42,250 bases of DNA from an uncultured Ferrovum sp. (GTDB lineage: Bacteria; Pseudomonadota; Gammaproteobacteria; Burkholderiales; Ferrovaceae), in the NCBI GenBank assembly GCA_903867885.1, contig CAIPTD010000055.1, positions 1 to 42,250 on the forward strand. Direction: 5' to 3'. Position 1 is the first letter of the stretch; every line of letters begins with the position of its first letter. The translations under genes were made by a program, and so were the position numbers. The notes under the pieces were generated by a model. That model ran no database searches. It was not told where the DNA came from and saw only the letters and a program-made list of their open reading frames with translations. Below, piece after piece: positions 14,472 through 24,561 of the stretch.

Positions 14472-15499
14472 ACTGAACGCCATCCTTCCAAGGCAATGTG
14501 ATTGAGTCTTCCAATTGCTTCTGCGTAGTGTTGGTCAGGATCAACAGAGGGGTTACGCGCTTGCAAGAGTGACAAGCGCTCAGAGGCGCCCACAGCGGGT
14601 CTTGCACCATCTAAATCTTCAAGCAGCAAATCAAGCGCCTCAGGGTCATTACACAGCAAGACCATGTCACAGCCTGCCCTAAAAGCCTTTTCAGCTCTTT
14701 GTGCAGGCGTTCCAACGCCCAGTGCGCCCACCATGGCCAGATCATCACTGAAAATAGCGCCCTGAAATTCGCACCTTTCACGTAATACATCCTGCAACCA
14801 GAAAGCAGAAAATCCAGCGGGCGCAGGATCCACTTTTTCATATAAAACATGCGCTGGCATCACTCCCCGCATCTTCTTTGACAACATTTTGAAGGGGACC
14901 AAGTCCATCACTTCTATGTCGGACATTGAGCGATCATCAATCGGTAAATCCAAATGGGAATCAGCGCGCACATAACCGTGACCTGGGAAATGTTTACCTA
15001 TTCCACAACTCCCCGCAGCCTCTAATCCATTCATCAATGCCCCTGCAAGCGCAACCACATCCTCTGGCTTTCCAGAAAAAGCCCGATGCCCAATGATGGA
15101 GCTATTACCAAAATCAAGATCGAGTACCGGCGTAAAACTAAAATCCAAACCACATTCCAGCAACTCATGCGCCAACACAAATCCTACATCTTCAGCCACA
15201 AGCAAAGCTTTTTCTGGACTGTGCTGATATAAAACACCCAGTGTCGCCATCGCGGGAAGCGAAGAGAAGCCCTCTCTAAATCGCTGCACTCTTCCGCCTT
15301 CATGGTCAACCGCTATCAAGACTGGGGCTACACGACTACCCCGAATATCAGCCACTAAGGCTTTCAACTGATCGCGATTGCGGTAATTACGCGCGAACAA
15401 GATCAGTCCTCCCACCCTGGGATCTTGCAATTGCAAACGTTCAGAAGGCGTTAGGGTTTCACCACTGATATCAATCATCACTGGACCAAATACGTTCAT
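14468..15499 (-). CDS. nagZ: Beta-N-acetylhexosaminidase NagZ
   Basis: The 343-residue cytoplasmic glycoside hydrolase family 3 enzyme has the signature KHFPGHG (169-175), which supplies the His acid/base loop, and the nucleophile Asp252 in FSDDLAM. It cuts GlcNAc from anhydro-muropeptides during peptidoglycan recycling. Length is normal for the single-domain Gram-negative type. Its ATG overlaps the acpS stop by 4 bases, as in other betaproteobacteria where nagZ follows acpS. Confidence 0.97.
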   Translation of the reverse strand: MNVFGPVMIDISGETLTPSERLQLQDPRVGGLILFARNYRNRDQLKALVADIRGSRVAPVLIAVDHEGGRVQRFREGFSSLPAMATLGVLYQHSPEKALLVAEDVGFVLAHELLECGLDFSFTPVLDLDFGNSSIIGHRAFSGKPEDVVALAGALMNGLEAAGSCGIGKHFPGHGYVRADSHLDLPIDDRSMSDIEVMDLVPFKMLSKKMRGVMPAHVLYEKVDPAPAGFSAFWLQDVLRERCEFQGAIFSDDLAMVGALGVGTPAQRAEKAFRAGCDMVLLCNDPEALDLLLEDLDGARPAVGASERLSLLQARNPSVDPDQHYAEAIGRLNHIALEGWRSV

Positions 15500-15882
15500 G
15501 CACTTAAACCCTCTAAAACGACAAAAGCAATAGCAGCTTCTTTTTCATCACTCAATGAAAGATGCATATGGGCAATCCCCTTTTCTTTAAGATGTGACTG
15601 CAAATCACCATGAATCAGCAAATGTGGCTGCCCCAAATCATTATGTTGAATCGATACGGAGTGAAATCCCATAGGCGGACGAATACCGGTACCCAGGGCT
15701 TTAGAAAACGCTTCCTTAGCGGCAAAACGTTTAGCTAAAAAGCGCGCTGGAACAGTACTTGCCAATAAAAAGGGCCACTCTGTATCAGTCAAAATGCGAC
15801 GGGCAAAGCGTTCCCCATGCTTATCCCAAATTTCAGCTACCCGAGGAATTGAAACCAAATCAACCCCAATCCCTCTGATCAC
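15496..15882 (-). CDS. acpS: Holo-[acyl-carrier-protein] synthase
   Basis: From a GTG at 15882 the product has 128 residues and begins [15 protein letters not shown] (initiator Met expected), the standard AcpS N-terminus with the metal-binding Asp in [23 protein letters not shown] holds the second metal-binding Glu and the family signature. The enzyme transfers 4'-phosphopantetheine from CoA to the acyl carrier protein. The GTG forms a GTGA overlap with the pdxJ stop. A longer frame from 15942 is open but lies within pdxJ and adds residues not seen in the family, so it was rejected. Confidence 0.95.
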   Translation of the reverse strand: MIRGIGVDLVSIPRVAEIWDKHGERFARRILTDTEWPFLLASTVPARFLAKRFAAKEAFSKALGTGIRPPMGFHSVSIQHNDLGQPHLLIHGDLQSHLKEKGIAHMHLSLSDEKEAAIAFVVLEGLSA

Positions 15883-16613
15883 CCGCGCGAACCCCCAGAA
15901 GAAAGGATCAAAGTCTTCATCTCGCGCACCGCATGCTCCCACCCCACAAATAGAGCATGAGCAACAATTGCATGACCAATATTCAATTCTCGGATATCTT
16001 GAAGTGCAGCAACTGGCCGCGTGTTGTGATAATTCAAACCATGTCCCGCATTCACTCTGAGGCCCAAAGCACTTCCATAGGCAGCCGCTTCTTTGAGTTT
16101 AGCTAACTCAGCAAGCTGTTCTTTTTCATGCTCAAGTTCCGCATAGTGCCCCGTGTGTAATTCAATCACGGGGGCACCCGCTGCAACAGCGGCATCAATT
16201 TGCGCATGGTCTGCGTTAATGAAAAGTGAAACGCGAATCCCTGCATCGGCTAGCTTAGAACATGCATCCTTCACGCGATCGAAATGCCCCACTACATCCA
16301 ATCCCCCCTCTGTCGTAATTTCAGCTCTGCGCTCCGGAACCAAACAGGCATCTTGAGGACGGATGCGGGCAGCAATGGCGAGCATTTCGTCGGTTACAGC
16401 CATTTCTAAGTTCATCCGAGTAGTCAGAACTTCTCGTAAAATCTCAAGATCACGGTCTTGGATATGACGACGGTCTTCTCGCAAATGCAAAGTGATCGCA
16501 TCGGCTCCTGCATACTCTGCGAGGAGCGCTGCTTGAACAGGGCTTGGATAACGTGTGCCTCTCGCCTGACGGAGGGTGGCAATATGATCGATGTTGACGC
16601 CAAATTGAATCAC
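15879..16613 (-). CDS. pdxJ: Pyridoxine 5'-phosphate synthase
   Basis: A 244-residue TIM-barrel enzyme that condenses 1-deoxyxylulose 5-phosphate with 3-amino-2-oxopropyl phosphate to give pyridoxine 5'-phosphate. Family landmarks are [14 protein letters not shown] at the N-terminus, [15 protein letters not shown], the glutamate strand [11 protein letters not shown], and [10 protein letters not shown] towards the end. It starts in a 4-base overlap with recO. This recO-pdxJ-acpS order is common to beta- and gammaproteobacteria. Confidence 0.98.
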   Translation of the reverse strand: MIQFGVNIDHIATLRQARGTRYPSPVQAALLAEYAGADAITLHLREDRRHIQDRDLEILREVLTTRMNLEMAVTDEMLAIAARIRPQDACLVPERRAEITTEGGLDVVGHFDRVKDACSKLADAGIRVSLFINADHAQIDAAVAAGAPVIELHTGHYAELEHEKEQLAELAKLKEAAAYGSALGLRVNAGHGLNYHNTRPVAALQDIRELNIGHAIVAHALFVGWEHAVREMKTLILSSGGSRG

Positions 16614-17332
16614 GGTAAGGAAATCTCTTTAAAAAGGGCTCGTGTATGAAGGTCCTGGCTACCTAGATGAAAGGCTAACACTTGGCGCATCAGGATTTTG
16701 GCTTGAGAACTGGTTAACGGATCAGACCAATCGTCAGCCGCCATGGCCAGCAACGCACCTCCTGAAAATTGTACTGCATTCGTTGTTCTGTCTGCGACTC
16801 TCGGGCCTTGCTGAGGATCAAAAAAGTAGACCTTGTCTTCCTGAACACGTTCATCTCGTCCAGCGACCAGATCTAATTGCAAACCATATCCGATCTCTCG
16901 TAACAGAGACAATTCAAAACGCCTCAATACAATTTGCTCTGCGACCCCTCGAGATAAATCTTGAAGAGTCTGTGCATAAACATCAAATAGAATGGGATGA
17001 GGATCATCTCTTGCCACTAAGCGCAGCATTAATTCATTGAGGTACAGTCCACAATACAGGGCTTGGCCATTTAATAATGGCTGCCATTCGCCCCAATCAG
17101 CATTGGATAAAGTACGAAGTTCGTTTTTACCAAACCATTCCAAATCCAAGGGCTGAAAAGCCCGCAATACGCCCCTGACCGTTGAACGTGGGCGGCGTGC
17201 ACCTCTAGCCATCAATGCGATTCGTCCATGTTCTCTTGTAAGAACCTCTACAAGTAGACTAGTTTCTCGCCAAGGCAAAGTATGGAGCACATAGCCCGAC
17301 GCATTGAGCTTACCTTTTCGCTCAGAACTCAT
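16610..17332 (-). CDS. recO: DNA repair protein RecO
   Basis: The 240-residue protein has the RecO N-terminal OB fold ([20 protein letters not shown], then [16 protein letters not shown]) and a helical C-terminal domain with [13 protein letters not shown]. No zinc-finger cysteine set is visible, as in many proteobacterial forms. RecO works with RecR to load RecA on SSB-covered single strands in gap repair. Its start overlaps the era gene by 11 bases. Confidence 0.95.
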   Translation of the reverse strand: MSSERKGKLNASGYVLHTLPWRETSLLVEVLTREHGRIALMARGARRPRSTVRGVLRAFQPLDLEWFGKNELRTLSNADWGEWQPLLNGQALYCGLYLNELMLRLVARDDPHPILFDVYAQTLQDLSRGVAEQIVLRRFELSLLREIGYGLQLDLVAGRDERVQEDKVYFFDPQQGPRVADRTTNAVQFSGGALLAMAADDWSDPLTSSQAKILMRQVLAFHLGSQDLHTRALFKEISLP

Positions 17333-18221
17333 GCCCCAAACTCTTCAGCACACGCTCGTCATCAGCCCAACCGCCTTTTACTTTTACCCACAACTCTAAA
17401 AACACTTTGCTGCCAAAAAGCTTCTCAAGATCTAAGCGAGCACGCTGACCAATTTCTTTCAGTTTTTCTCCATCACGTCCAATCACGATCGGTTTCTGAT
17501 TATCTTGATCCACCAGAATGACAGCTTGAATTCTGCGCATGGTGCCTTCTATGGTGAAACTTTCAATAGAAACTGTCACGGCGTAAGGCAATTCATCTCC
17601 TAGCAAACGAAATAATTGCTCGCGAATAAACTCTGCCGCAAAAAAACGCTCATTGGCATCGGTCACATCATTTTCTTCGTACATCCACTCAGCCAATGGC
17701 AGTTGAAGCTGAATTTCACCCAAGAGAGGTGCAAGCTGGGTTTCTTTTTGAGCACTGATAGGAACAATGGCAGAGAAACGATTGAGCGCTCCCATCTGCG
17801 CCAGGAAAGGTAAAAGTCTTTCCCGGGGATGCACACGGTCAATCTTATTGATCGCCAAAATCGGCTTTATGCCAGCAGGTAATCGATCAAGAACACGCTG
17901 ATCATCGGCATTAAATTTTAGAGCTTCAATCACCATGACCACTACATCGGTTTCGGCTAGCGTAGTTAACACAGAGCGATTCATGGCGCGGTGCAATGCA
18001 TTAGCATGCTTAGTCTGAATACCTGGGGTGTCCACAAATACGAACTGAGCATGATCTTGGGTCAGGATACCTTTGATGCGATGGCGCGTGGTTTGGGGCT
18101 TTCGCGATGTGATGCTGAGCTTTTGCCCCACCAAATGATTGATAAGCGTGGATTTACCCACATTTGGCCTGCCGATAATGGCAACAGTACCGCAACGCTG
18201 TTCTTCAGGCGAAATACTCAT
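17322..18221 (-). CDS. era: GTPase Era
   Basis: A 299-residue GTPase with G1 GRPNVGKS (17-24), the effector stretch RKPQTTRHRIKG, G3 DTPG (64-67) and G4 NKID (125-128), followed by a C-terminal KH RNA-binding domain (VIGRDGEKLKEIGQRAR). Era binds the 3' end of 16S rRNA and assists small-subunit assembly at the membrane. It starts in a 4-base overlap with rnc, the usual coupling. Confidence 0.98.
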   Translation of the reverse strand: MSISPEEQRCGTVAIIGRPNVGKSTLINHLVGQKLSITSRKPQTTRHRIKGILTQDHAQFVFVDTPGIQTKHANALHRAMNRSVLTTLAETDVVVMVIEALKFNADDQRVLDRLPAGIKPILAINKIDRVHPRERLLPFLAQMGALNRFSAIVPISAQKETQLAPLLGEIQLQLPLAEWMYEENDVTDANERFFAAEFIREQLFRLLGDELPYAVTVSIESFTIEGTMRRIQAVILVDQDNQKPIVIGRDGEKLKEIGQRARLDLEKLFGSKVFLELWVKVKGGWADDERVLKSLGHEF

Positions 18222-18940
18222 GCGCTGGGATCTCTTAAAATTTGTTGTAGAACACCGTTAGCTGCATCCTGTTCTGCCGACTTGCGACTGTGCCCTTCTC
18301 CCTGAGAAGAGAGTGCAGGTTTCGTCAAAATACATTTCACAAAAAAAATGCAGTTATTAGGCAGGCCTTCTGTTTTAACAAGAAGGTACGAAGGCAGTGG
18401 GAGATTTTTGGCTTGCAGCCATTCTTGTAGTCGGGTTTTTGCATCTTTACTGGGGTGTAAGTCTTGAGTTTGATGAGCCAGAACCCAACTTCCCTCACGC
18501 TCATGGGGCACAATCAAGTTGCAAGCTATTTCAAACGCTGCTTGATATCCTCCATCCAAAAATATCGCCCCCATAATTGCTTCCAGTGCATCGGCCAACA
18601 CTGCCGGCATAGCATGTACAGGGCCACTTTTAGCGACATCCTTGCGGACAATGAGTGCATCACCTAAGGCTAATGATCGCGCGACAGAAGCCAAATGATC
18701 CTTACAAACAAGCGCAGTACGCGCCACACTCAGATCACCTTCATCCCAATTAGGATGATCTTCAAAAAGTTTCTTGGAGATGACAGCCCCTAAAATAGCA
18801 TCACCTAAAAACTCTAATCGTTGATTGTTTTCGCCATGCTCTGTGCTGTGAGTTAGCGCCAAAACCAGCCAATCCAATTTCTTGAACCTATAGCCCAAGC
18901 GATGCTGTAAGGATGGCAACGCTTCAGGGAGGCGAATCAT
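18218..18940 (-). CDS. rnc: Ribonuclease III
   Basis: From ATG 18940 the product is 240 residues (MIRLPEALPSLQHRLGYRFK). The nuclease signature NQRLEFLGDAILG is at about residues 39-51, with the second acidic pair in ADALEAIMGAIFLDGG, and a double-stranded RNA binding domain ends the protein (DAKTRLQEWLQ, then SAEQDAANGVLQQIL). RNase III processes rRNA and structured mRNA. The frame is open to 19039, but that extension has no resemblance to the family and overlaps lepB. The spacing to lepB is only 50 bases: the DUF4845 gene commonly found between lepB and rnc in related bacteria is missing. Confidence 0.96.
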   Translation of the reverse strand: MIRLPEALPSLQHRLGYRFKKLDWLVLALTHSTEHGENNQRLEFLGDAILGAVISKKLFEDHPNWDEGDLSVARTALVCKDHLASVARSLALGDALIVRKDVAKSGPVHAMPAVLADALEAIMGAIFLDGGYQAAFEIACNLIVPHEREGSWVLAHQTQDLHPSKDAKTRLQEWLQAKNLPLPSYLLVKTEGLPNNCIFFVKCILTKPALSSQGEGHSRKSAEQDAANGVLQQILRDPSA

Positions 18941-18990
18941 TGAACGCCCACAAACACACAATACTGAGACGCCACAGAGCCATAAACCAT

Positions 18991-19989
18991 TTAAGGAATG
19001 CGCGTTCCAATTCGCGAAAGTTCTCCAAAATTCCACCAAATCAAGAAGGCGCGACCCACGATATTTTGATCAGGCACAAACCCCCAATAACGGCTATCAG
19101 AACTACTGTCGCGGTTATCTCCCATCATGAAGTAGTTACCGGGTGGAACAGTGCAGACAAATCCATCACTGTTGTATTCACAGGCATCGCGATTGGGATA
19201 ATCAATCACACGTGAGTTGTATAGCGTGGGTTGATCATTACGAATTTGAATAACGTGATGATGGGGACCTAAATCTTCTTCAAAGCGATCCGCATTCACA
19301 AATTCCTGAAGGCCAGTTCGAGCGTTAGCTCCCGCTGGAGTCACAATTTGCGCTTGACCGTTAATAGTCAGTCGTTTGTGTTTATATTCCACTACATCAC
19401 CAGGCACGCCCACTACGCGTTTGATGTAGTCAGTAGTAGGATCTTGGGGATATTTGAACACCATGACATCGCCGCGTTGAGGGCTTCCCAGTTCAATAAA
19501 AGGACGATTGGTCACAGGCAAACGTAAACCGTAGGTGTATTTATTCACCAAAATAAAATCGCCAATTTGAAGCGTTGGGATCATGGATCCCGATGGAATT
19601 TTAAAGGGTTCCGCGATAAATGAGCGTACAAAAAAAACCACAAATATAACCGGGAAAAAGCTTCTTCCTAAATCCAACCATGCCGGCTCGATAAATACAA
19701 AGGGCTGGGCTTCCGTATTAAGAACAGGTAACTTAGATTTGAAATACACACGCTCGGCAAGCATCACCCCACCCGTCACAATGGTTGCAATGAGCAATGC
19801 TTCAGAAAAACCAAACCACTTTTGTAATACACCAAAACCGAGTGCGCCAACCAATAACCCTAACCATGCCAATTGCAACCACGATTGCACACTCTCTCGC
19901 TGAGTTGAGTTTCTGGCTGCAAAAAGATCCCAGCACGCTCCGGGAAAAGAAATCACCATCAACAAGATGGTTAGCCACTGTAAATCCAT
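18991..19989 (-). CDS. lepB: Signal peptidase I
   Basis: The 332-residue membrane protease has N-terminal transmembrane segments (about 2-20, 38-57 and 61-79, and a further one at 106-122) before the catalytic domain. The Ser-Lys dyad is Ser135 in IPSGSMIPTL and Lys190 in YIKRVVGVPGD. The late box GDNRDSSSDSRYWG is also complete. It removes signal peptides from exported proteins, several of which are coded in this window (SoxA, DegP, RseB). It starts 5 bases after lepA. Length and motifs are normal. Confidence 0.98.
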   Translation of the reverse strand: MDLQWLTILLMVISFPGACWDLFAARNSTQRESVQSWLQLAWLGLLVGALGFGVLQKWFGFSEALLIATIVTGGVMLAERVYFKSKLPVLNTEAQPFVFIEPAWLDLGRSFFPVIFVVFFVRSFIAEPFKIPSGSMIPTLQIGDFILVNKYTYGLRLPVTNRPFIELGSPQRGDVMVFKYPQDPTTDYIKRVVGVPGDVVEYKHKRLTINGQAQIVTPAGANARTGLQEFVNADRFEEDLGPHHHVIQIRNDQPTLYNSRVIDYPNRDACEYNSDGFVCTVPPGNYFMMGDNRDSSSDSRYWGFVPDQNIVGRAFLIWWNFGELSRIGTRIP

Positions 19990-19994
19990 ATTCT

Positions 19995-21785
19995 TTAGTC
20001 TCCCACCTGCAAGATCGCAAGAAACGCTTCTTGCGGGATTTCTACATTACCTACTTGCTTCATGCGCTTCTTGCCCGCCTTCTGTTTTTCTAGAAGCTTT
20101 CGTTTACGGGAAATATCGCCACCATAGCACTTTGCCAATACGTTTTTTCGCAAAGCCTTAATGGTTTCTCGCGCAATAATATGTGCGCCAATTGCTGCTT
20201 GAACTGCAACATCAAACATTTGACGAGGAATCAGTTCGCGCATTTTTGCTGCCAATTGCCTTCCTCTAAATTGGCTGGTACTGCGATGAACAATCAGCGA
20301 TAAAGCATCCACCTTTTCACTATTGATCAAAATATCGAGTTTTACGAGATCAGAAGCTTGAAACTCTTTGAACTCATAGTCTAATGAAGCGTATCCGCGG
20401 CTAACCGATTTCAATCGATCAAAAAAATCCATCACCACTTCATTGAGCGGCATCTCGTAAGTCAGCATGACTTGCCGCCCTGCATATTGCATATCGCGCT
20501 GGGATCCCCGCTTTTGATTACATAAAGTCATCACTGCCCCAACATAATCTTGAGGCACCAACATCGTGGCCGTGATGATGGGCTCACGTATTTCTTCGAT
20601 TTTGGAAGGATCGGGCATGCGCGAAGGGTTTTCGATTTCCTCCACCACACCATCTTTCATGACGACTTGATACACCACAGTAGGTGCCGTGGTAATCAGG
20701 TCCATATCGTATTCGCGCTCTAGACGCTCTTGCACAATTTCCATATGCAACAGGCCTAAAAAGCCGCAGCGGAAGCCAAAGCCTAAGGCCTGTGAGGTTT
20801 CGGGTTCATATTGAAGCGCAGCATCATTGAGCTTCAGTTTCTCAAGTGCATCGCGCAGCGCTTCGTACTGATTGGTCTCAACAGGGTAAAGCCCCGCAAA
20901 CACTTGACTTTGGGCCTCTTTGAATCCGGGCAGCGCTTCTGTTGCTGGATGAGCAGCCAAGGTGATGGTGTCCCCCACCCGCGCCAGTTGAAGCTCTCGA
21001 ATACCCGCAATCACAAAACCTACTTGCCCGGCAGAAAGCACTTCGCGTTGCTGCGACTTGGGCGTAAACACCCCAACTTGATCACAGAGTTGAATCGAAC
21101 CAGTCGACATCAACTGAATTTTGTCCTTAGGCCGCAATTCCCCATCGACCACTCTGACCAACATGACAACACCCACATAATTATCGAACCATGAGTCGAT
21201 GATTAACGCTTTTAAAGGGGCCCCAGGATCACCTTTTGGGGGAGGGATATGGGTGATTAATGCTTCAATCACATCCTCTACACCCAAACCCGTTTTAGCA
21301 CTACAGGGCACCGCATCCGTTGCATCAATGCCTATGATGTCTTCAATCTCTTCTTTCACACGATCAGGTTCAGCCTGGGGTAGATCAATTTTATTCAAGA
21401 CCGGCATCACTTCCACCCCTTGCTCTATTGCGGTATAGCAATTGGCAACGGTCTGGGCCTCTACCCCTTGTGAAGCATCCACCACTAACAGGGCGCCCTC
21501 GCAAGCAGCCAGTGAGCGCGAGACCTCGTAGGAAAAGTCGACGTGCCCAGGGGTATCGATCAAATTCAAAAAATAAATCTCACCATTCCGGGCACGGTAA
21601 CGCAGAGCGGCCGTTTGAGCTTTGATGGTAATGCCTCGTTCTCGCTCAATATCCATCGAGTCGAGTACTTGGGCTTCCATCTCACGGTCAGATAACCCGC
21701 CGCATAATTGAATAATACGGTCAGCTAGTGTTGATTTGCCGTGGTCGATGTGCGCGATGATAGAGAAATTGCGTATGTGATTCAT
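19995..21785 (-). CDS. lepA: Elongation factor 4 (LepA)
   Basis: The 596-residue translational GTPase has AHIDHGKST (11-19), DTPGHVDF (77-84) and NKID (131-134), then domains 2 and 3 and the LepA-specific C-terminal domain ending in [20 protein letters not shown]. It acts on ribosomes in translation elongation or initiation and is widely paired with lepB. It follows the glutaredoxin gene by 75 bases; that gap shows no convincing promoter. Confidence 0.98.
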   Translation of the reverse strand: MNHIRNFSIIAHIDHGKSTLADRIIQLCGGLSDREMEAQVLDSMDIERERGITIKAQTAALRYRARNGEIYFLNLIDTPGHVDFSYEVSRSLAACEGALLVVDASQGVEAQTVANCYTAIEQGVEVMPVLNKIDLPQAEPDRVKEEIEDIIGIDATDAVPCSAKTGLGVEDVIEALITHIPPPKGDPGAPLKALIIDSWFDNYVGVVMLVRVVDGELRPKDKIQLMSTGSIQLCDQVGVFTPKSQQREVLSAGQVGFVIAGIRELQLARVGDTITLAAHPATEALPGFKEAQSQVFAGLYPVETNQYEALRDALEKLKLNDAALQYEPETSQALGFGFRCGFLGLLHMEIVQERLEREYDMDLITTAPTVVYQVVMKDGVVEEIENPSRMPDPSKIEEIREPIITATMLVPQDYVGAVMTLCNQKRGSQRDMQYAGRQVMLTYEMPLNEVVMDFFDRLKSVSRGYASLDYEFKEFQASDLVKLDILINSEKVDALSLIVHRSTSQFRGRQLAAKMRELIPRQMFDVAVQAAIGAHIIARETIKALRKNVLAKCYGGDISRKRKLLEKQKAGKKRMKQVGNVEIPQEAFLAILQVGD

Positions 21786-21860
21786 GGATTCAGGGAAGGG
21801 GCGAGCGGATATGGCTACCCATAGCGCTAGGACAAGGCAGTGCGCTGTTAAATGACAAGT

Positions 21861-22124
21861 TTAGCTGAAGCGGAGCAGAAACGCACTCAACGCCGCTTCA
21901 TCCAAGCGATGGCGACAAATTTCGAACTCACCATGTTTTAGTACAGGGATGTGTTCCCCATATAATTCTTCCCATTCTTCATGTTCATCAAGATCTATCC
22001 ATTCCACATAAACCGGAAGCCCTTGAATTTTTATAGAAAGGGCTTCCATCAAATCCGTACAGAGATGGCAATAAGTCCGGCCAAACAGTTGAAGTACAGT
22101 ACTAGCTGAAATCTTATCCTGCAT
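21861..22124 (-). CDS. Glutaredoxin family protein (DUF836)
   Basis: An 87-residue thioredoxin-fold protein with a redox motif Cys19-His-Leu-Cys22 in GRTYCHLCTDL and the cis-Pro region HIPVLKHGE. It belongs to the small DUF836 glutaredoxin-like group that regularly sits between mucD and lepA in betaproteobacteria. It is probably a cytoplasmic thiol-disulfide protein; its partner is unknown. It overlaps the end of the protease gene by 11 bases. Confidence 0.88.
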   Translation of the reverse strand: MQDKISASTVLQLFGRTYCHLCTDLMEALSIKIQGLPVYVEWIDLDEHEEWEELYGEHIPVLKHGEFEICRHRLDEAALSAFLLRFS

Positions 22125-23550
22125 CTTTCTTTAGGGTAATGAAACGAGAAGAATCACCTCGGCGTACAAGAAGAGCAATGGCCTTCTTACCGCCCACCTC
22201 ACCCAGTGTGCGATTGAATTGTTCAACTGAACTGATATCAACATTATTGATTGATAATATGACATCCCCAGACTGCAATCCGGCTTTGGCAGCAGCACCA
22301 TTGGCATCTTCAATCAAAATTCCGCCTTTAATATCCAGTTCTTTCCTTTGATCATCTTTGAGGTTATTCACACTTAAGCCAATTTTCGTAGAGGGCGTAT
22401 CCGCACCCTGCCGGCGAGATGCAGGTCGCATAGCGTTGGGTACCTCTGAAGGCATTTCACCCACTGCAAAATGTAACTGGGTGCTTTTCCCCTTGCGCCA
22501 AACGGTAACCGGAACATCATGGCCAGGCTTAGTTGCTCCTACTACTCTAGGCAAATCTTCGCGCGAGCGAATGGTTTTACCATCAAACTGAGTGATGATA
22601 TCGCTAGGGAGCAATCCGCCTTTGTCTCCGGGCCCACCTTTCTCGACATTAGCAATCAAAGCGCCTTGTGGGCTAGAGAGACCAAAAGAATCCGCGATGT
22701 CTTGTGTCACATCCTGAATCACTACGCCTAGCCAGCCACGAGTAACATGACCTGTATCCCGTAACTGCTTCGAGACATCTAAGGCAACGTCAATGGGAAT
22801 AGCAAACGACAGCCCCATAAACCCGCCAGTACGGCTATAAATTTGGGAGTTGATGCCCACAACCTCCCCTTTCATATTAAATAGCGGACCGCCTGAATTG
22901 CCTGGATTGATAGGCACATCAGTTTGAATAAACGGGACCAATGTTTCTTGAGGTAATGAGCGCCCTTTAGCACTCACGATTCCCTTAGTAACAGTGCTCT
23001 CAAATCCAAATGGAGAGCCAATTGCAATCACCCATTCGCCTACTTTAAGTTTTTCAGCGTCACCCATTTTGACTGGCTGCAAACCGGTTGCCTCAATTTT
23101 AATGAGTGCAACATCCGTTTTACGATCTGACCCAATCACTTTGGCAATGAGCTTGCGTTTATCAGTCAGACTCACCGTAATTTCGTCTGCATTCTGCACC
23201 ACGTGCGCATTGGTCAAGACATAACCGTCTGCACTAATGATAAAACCCGAACCCAGTGAATGCTGATCCTCTCCGCCTCCGTTTCCACCGCGCCCATCGC
23301 CATTGCCGCCCCCGTTTCCGCGGGGCATACCGGGCATCCCACCCGGGGGAACTGGAATCCCATAATGTTTAAAAAAATCTTGCATCGCGTCTTCATTCTG
23401 CTCACCTGCCTTAGGTGCTTGTGTGGTGCTGATATTCACTACAGATGCTGATTGTTTCTCAACAAGATCCGTGAAATCCGGCAAGCCCTCAGCTTTTGAT
23501 ATCACTGGTGCAAACAACAATGCAGTGACTAAAATGAAACGACCCAACAT
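22114..23550 (-). CDS. mucD: Periplasmic serine protease of the Do family (DegP/MucD)
   Basis: The 478-residue protein has a signal peptide (ILVTALLFAPVISKAEG) and a trypsin-like domain with the triad His116 (NAHVV), Asp146 (TDVALIK) and Ser219 (GNSGGP). Two PDZ domains follow (from about residues 270 and 385). Residues 68-95 form a Gly-rich, disordered insert between strand elements, longer than in many homologues. In the RpoE system MucD clears misfolded envelope proteins and limits activation of RseA cleavage. A good ribosome-binding site GGAGGA precedes ATG 23550. Confidence 0.97.
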   Translation of the reverse strand: MLGRFILVTALLFAPVISKAEGLPDFTDLVEKQSASVVNISTTQAPKAGEQNEDAMQDFFKHYGIPVPPGGMPGMPRGNGGGNGDGRGGNGGGEDQHSLGSGFIISADGYVLTNAHVVQNADEITVSLTDKRKLIAKVIGSDRKTDVALIKIEATGLQPVKMGDAEKLKVGEWVIAIGSPFGFESTVTKGIVSAKGRSLPQETLVPFIQTDVPINPGNSGGPLFNMKGEVVGINSQIYSRTGGFMGLSFAIPIDVALDVSKQLRDTGHVTRGWLGVVIQDVTQDIADSFGLSSPQGALIANVEKGGPGDKGGLLPSDIITQFDGKTIRSREDLPRVVGATKPGHDVPVTVWRKGKSTQLHFAVGEMPSEVPNAMRPASRRQGADTPSTKIGLSVNNLKDDQRKELDIKGGILIEDANGAAAKAGLQSGDVILSINNVDISSVEQFNRTLGEVGGKKAIALLVRRGDSSRFITLKKDAG

Positions 23551-23592
23551 AAGATATTCCTCCGTTCTTACAATTACATAAAAATCAAACGA

Positions 23593-24561
23593 TTACTTTT
23601 TCAGCAGCCCCGCCGATTTAGCAAGCTGAGCCACGGTGGCAGGGGGGACTTCCCCGATGGCGGTGACCTGTTGGTCTCCTACTCGAGTAGAGTAAAAGCT
23701 CAACGCCCCTCGGCGTGATTCGGTTGTCATTGAATTGCTTCGGGCGGGCTCAACAAATACCGAAACTGTGGCCAAACCATCTGAATAGACCATTTGAATC
23801 AAGGGTGAACTGCGACCTTCTGCTCCACGATGCATTTCTGTCACCTTATGAAACCCTTGAGGAGGATTACTGACAACCCAAGCAATTTCTTGATCTTGCG
23901 ATAGGCCACTGCGATCCCATGTCCAACCCGATCCATTCCAACTAGGTTTAAGTTTTGCAGCGTCAAGTCCTCCATCTGCAATGAACTCAGTAAACGTAAA
24001 CACCTGGAGCACACCTCTCGGGCTATCCTCCATGCTCGCTCTCAATATCAACCCCGTCTGACTATCTGCGCACAGTCGGTAGCTGAACCTAAAGCCATCT
24101 TTGGGGTCTAGACGGATTAAGCGACACTCCCGTCCCGCTACCCGATCAGTGCCTGCAAAACTCAAGTTATAAAACTCTTTTAACTGTGTAGGCGATTCCG
24201 ATAACAGGGCTGGGAAAAACCGGCGTCCCTCAATGCGATCCAGTTTGACCATATGATTTTCTGGAAGATAACAAGCAATATGGTCATTTTCACGAATAAT
24301 TTCTCGAGGAGGCCCATCCAAGGACTCCAGTTTTCCATGTTCTCCCTCAGCGTCGTTGATATGCATGATGCGGGAAGTTTCAGACTTACCGTCGTGACTG
24401 AAGGTGTACACCCCAGAATATGTCATGCTTTGAGATGAATGAACCGCGCGCACCAACCAATCTGTTGGATCAGTCGTCCTTCCTCCCTCTGCCCAAGACA
24501 AACCAGTCACAAAGCTTAGTGCGAAAAGCGTTAGGATGTGGCGCAAAATAATGGGTTTCAT
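23593..24561 (-). CDS. rseB: Sigma-E factor regulatory protein RseB/MucB
   Basis: A 322-residue periplasmic protein with a signal peptide (HILTLFALSFVTGLSWAEG) and the two RseB domains: the LolA-like N-terminal sheet (SMTYSGVYTFSHDG, then YRLCADSQTGLIL) and the smaller C-terminal domain (GFHKVTEMHR, then VFVEPARS). RseB binds the periplasmic part of RseA and shields it from DegS until unfolded or lipid signals release it. It starts in an ATGA overlap with rseA. Confidence 0.95.
   Translation of the reverse strand: MKPIILRHILTLFALSFVTGLSWAEGGRTTDPTDWLVRAVHSSQSMTYSGVYTFSHDGKSETSRIMHINDAEGEHGKLESLDGPPREIIRENDHIACYLPENHMVKLDRIEGRRFFPALLSESPTQLKEFYNLSFAGTDRVAGRECRLIRLDPKDGFRFSYRLCADSQTGLILRASMEDSPRGVLQVFTFTEFIADGGLDAAKLKPSWNGSGWTWDRSGLSQDQEIAWVVSNPPQGFHKVTEMHRGAEGRSSPLIQMVYSDGLATVSVFVEPARSNSMTTESRRGALSFYSTRVGDQQVTAIGEVPPATVAQLAKSAGLLKK

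Noticed and set aside
15883-15942. 20-residue N-terminal extension of AcpS
   Set aside because: It is read from the pdxJ end in another frame; the GTG at 15882 gives the standard AcpS N-terminus and a GTGA overlap.
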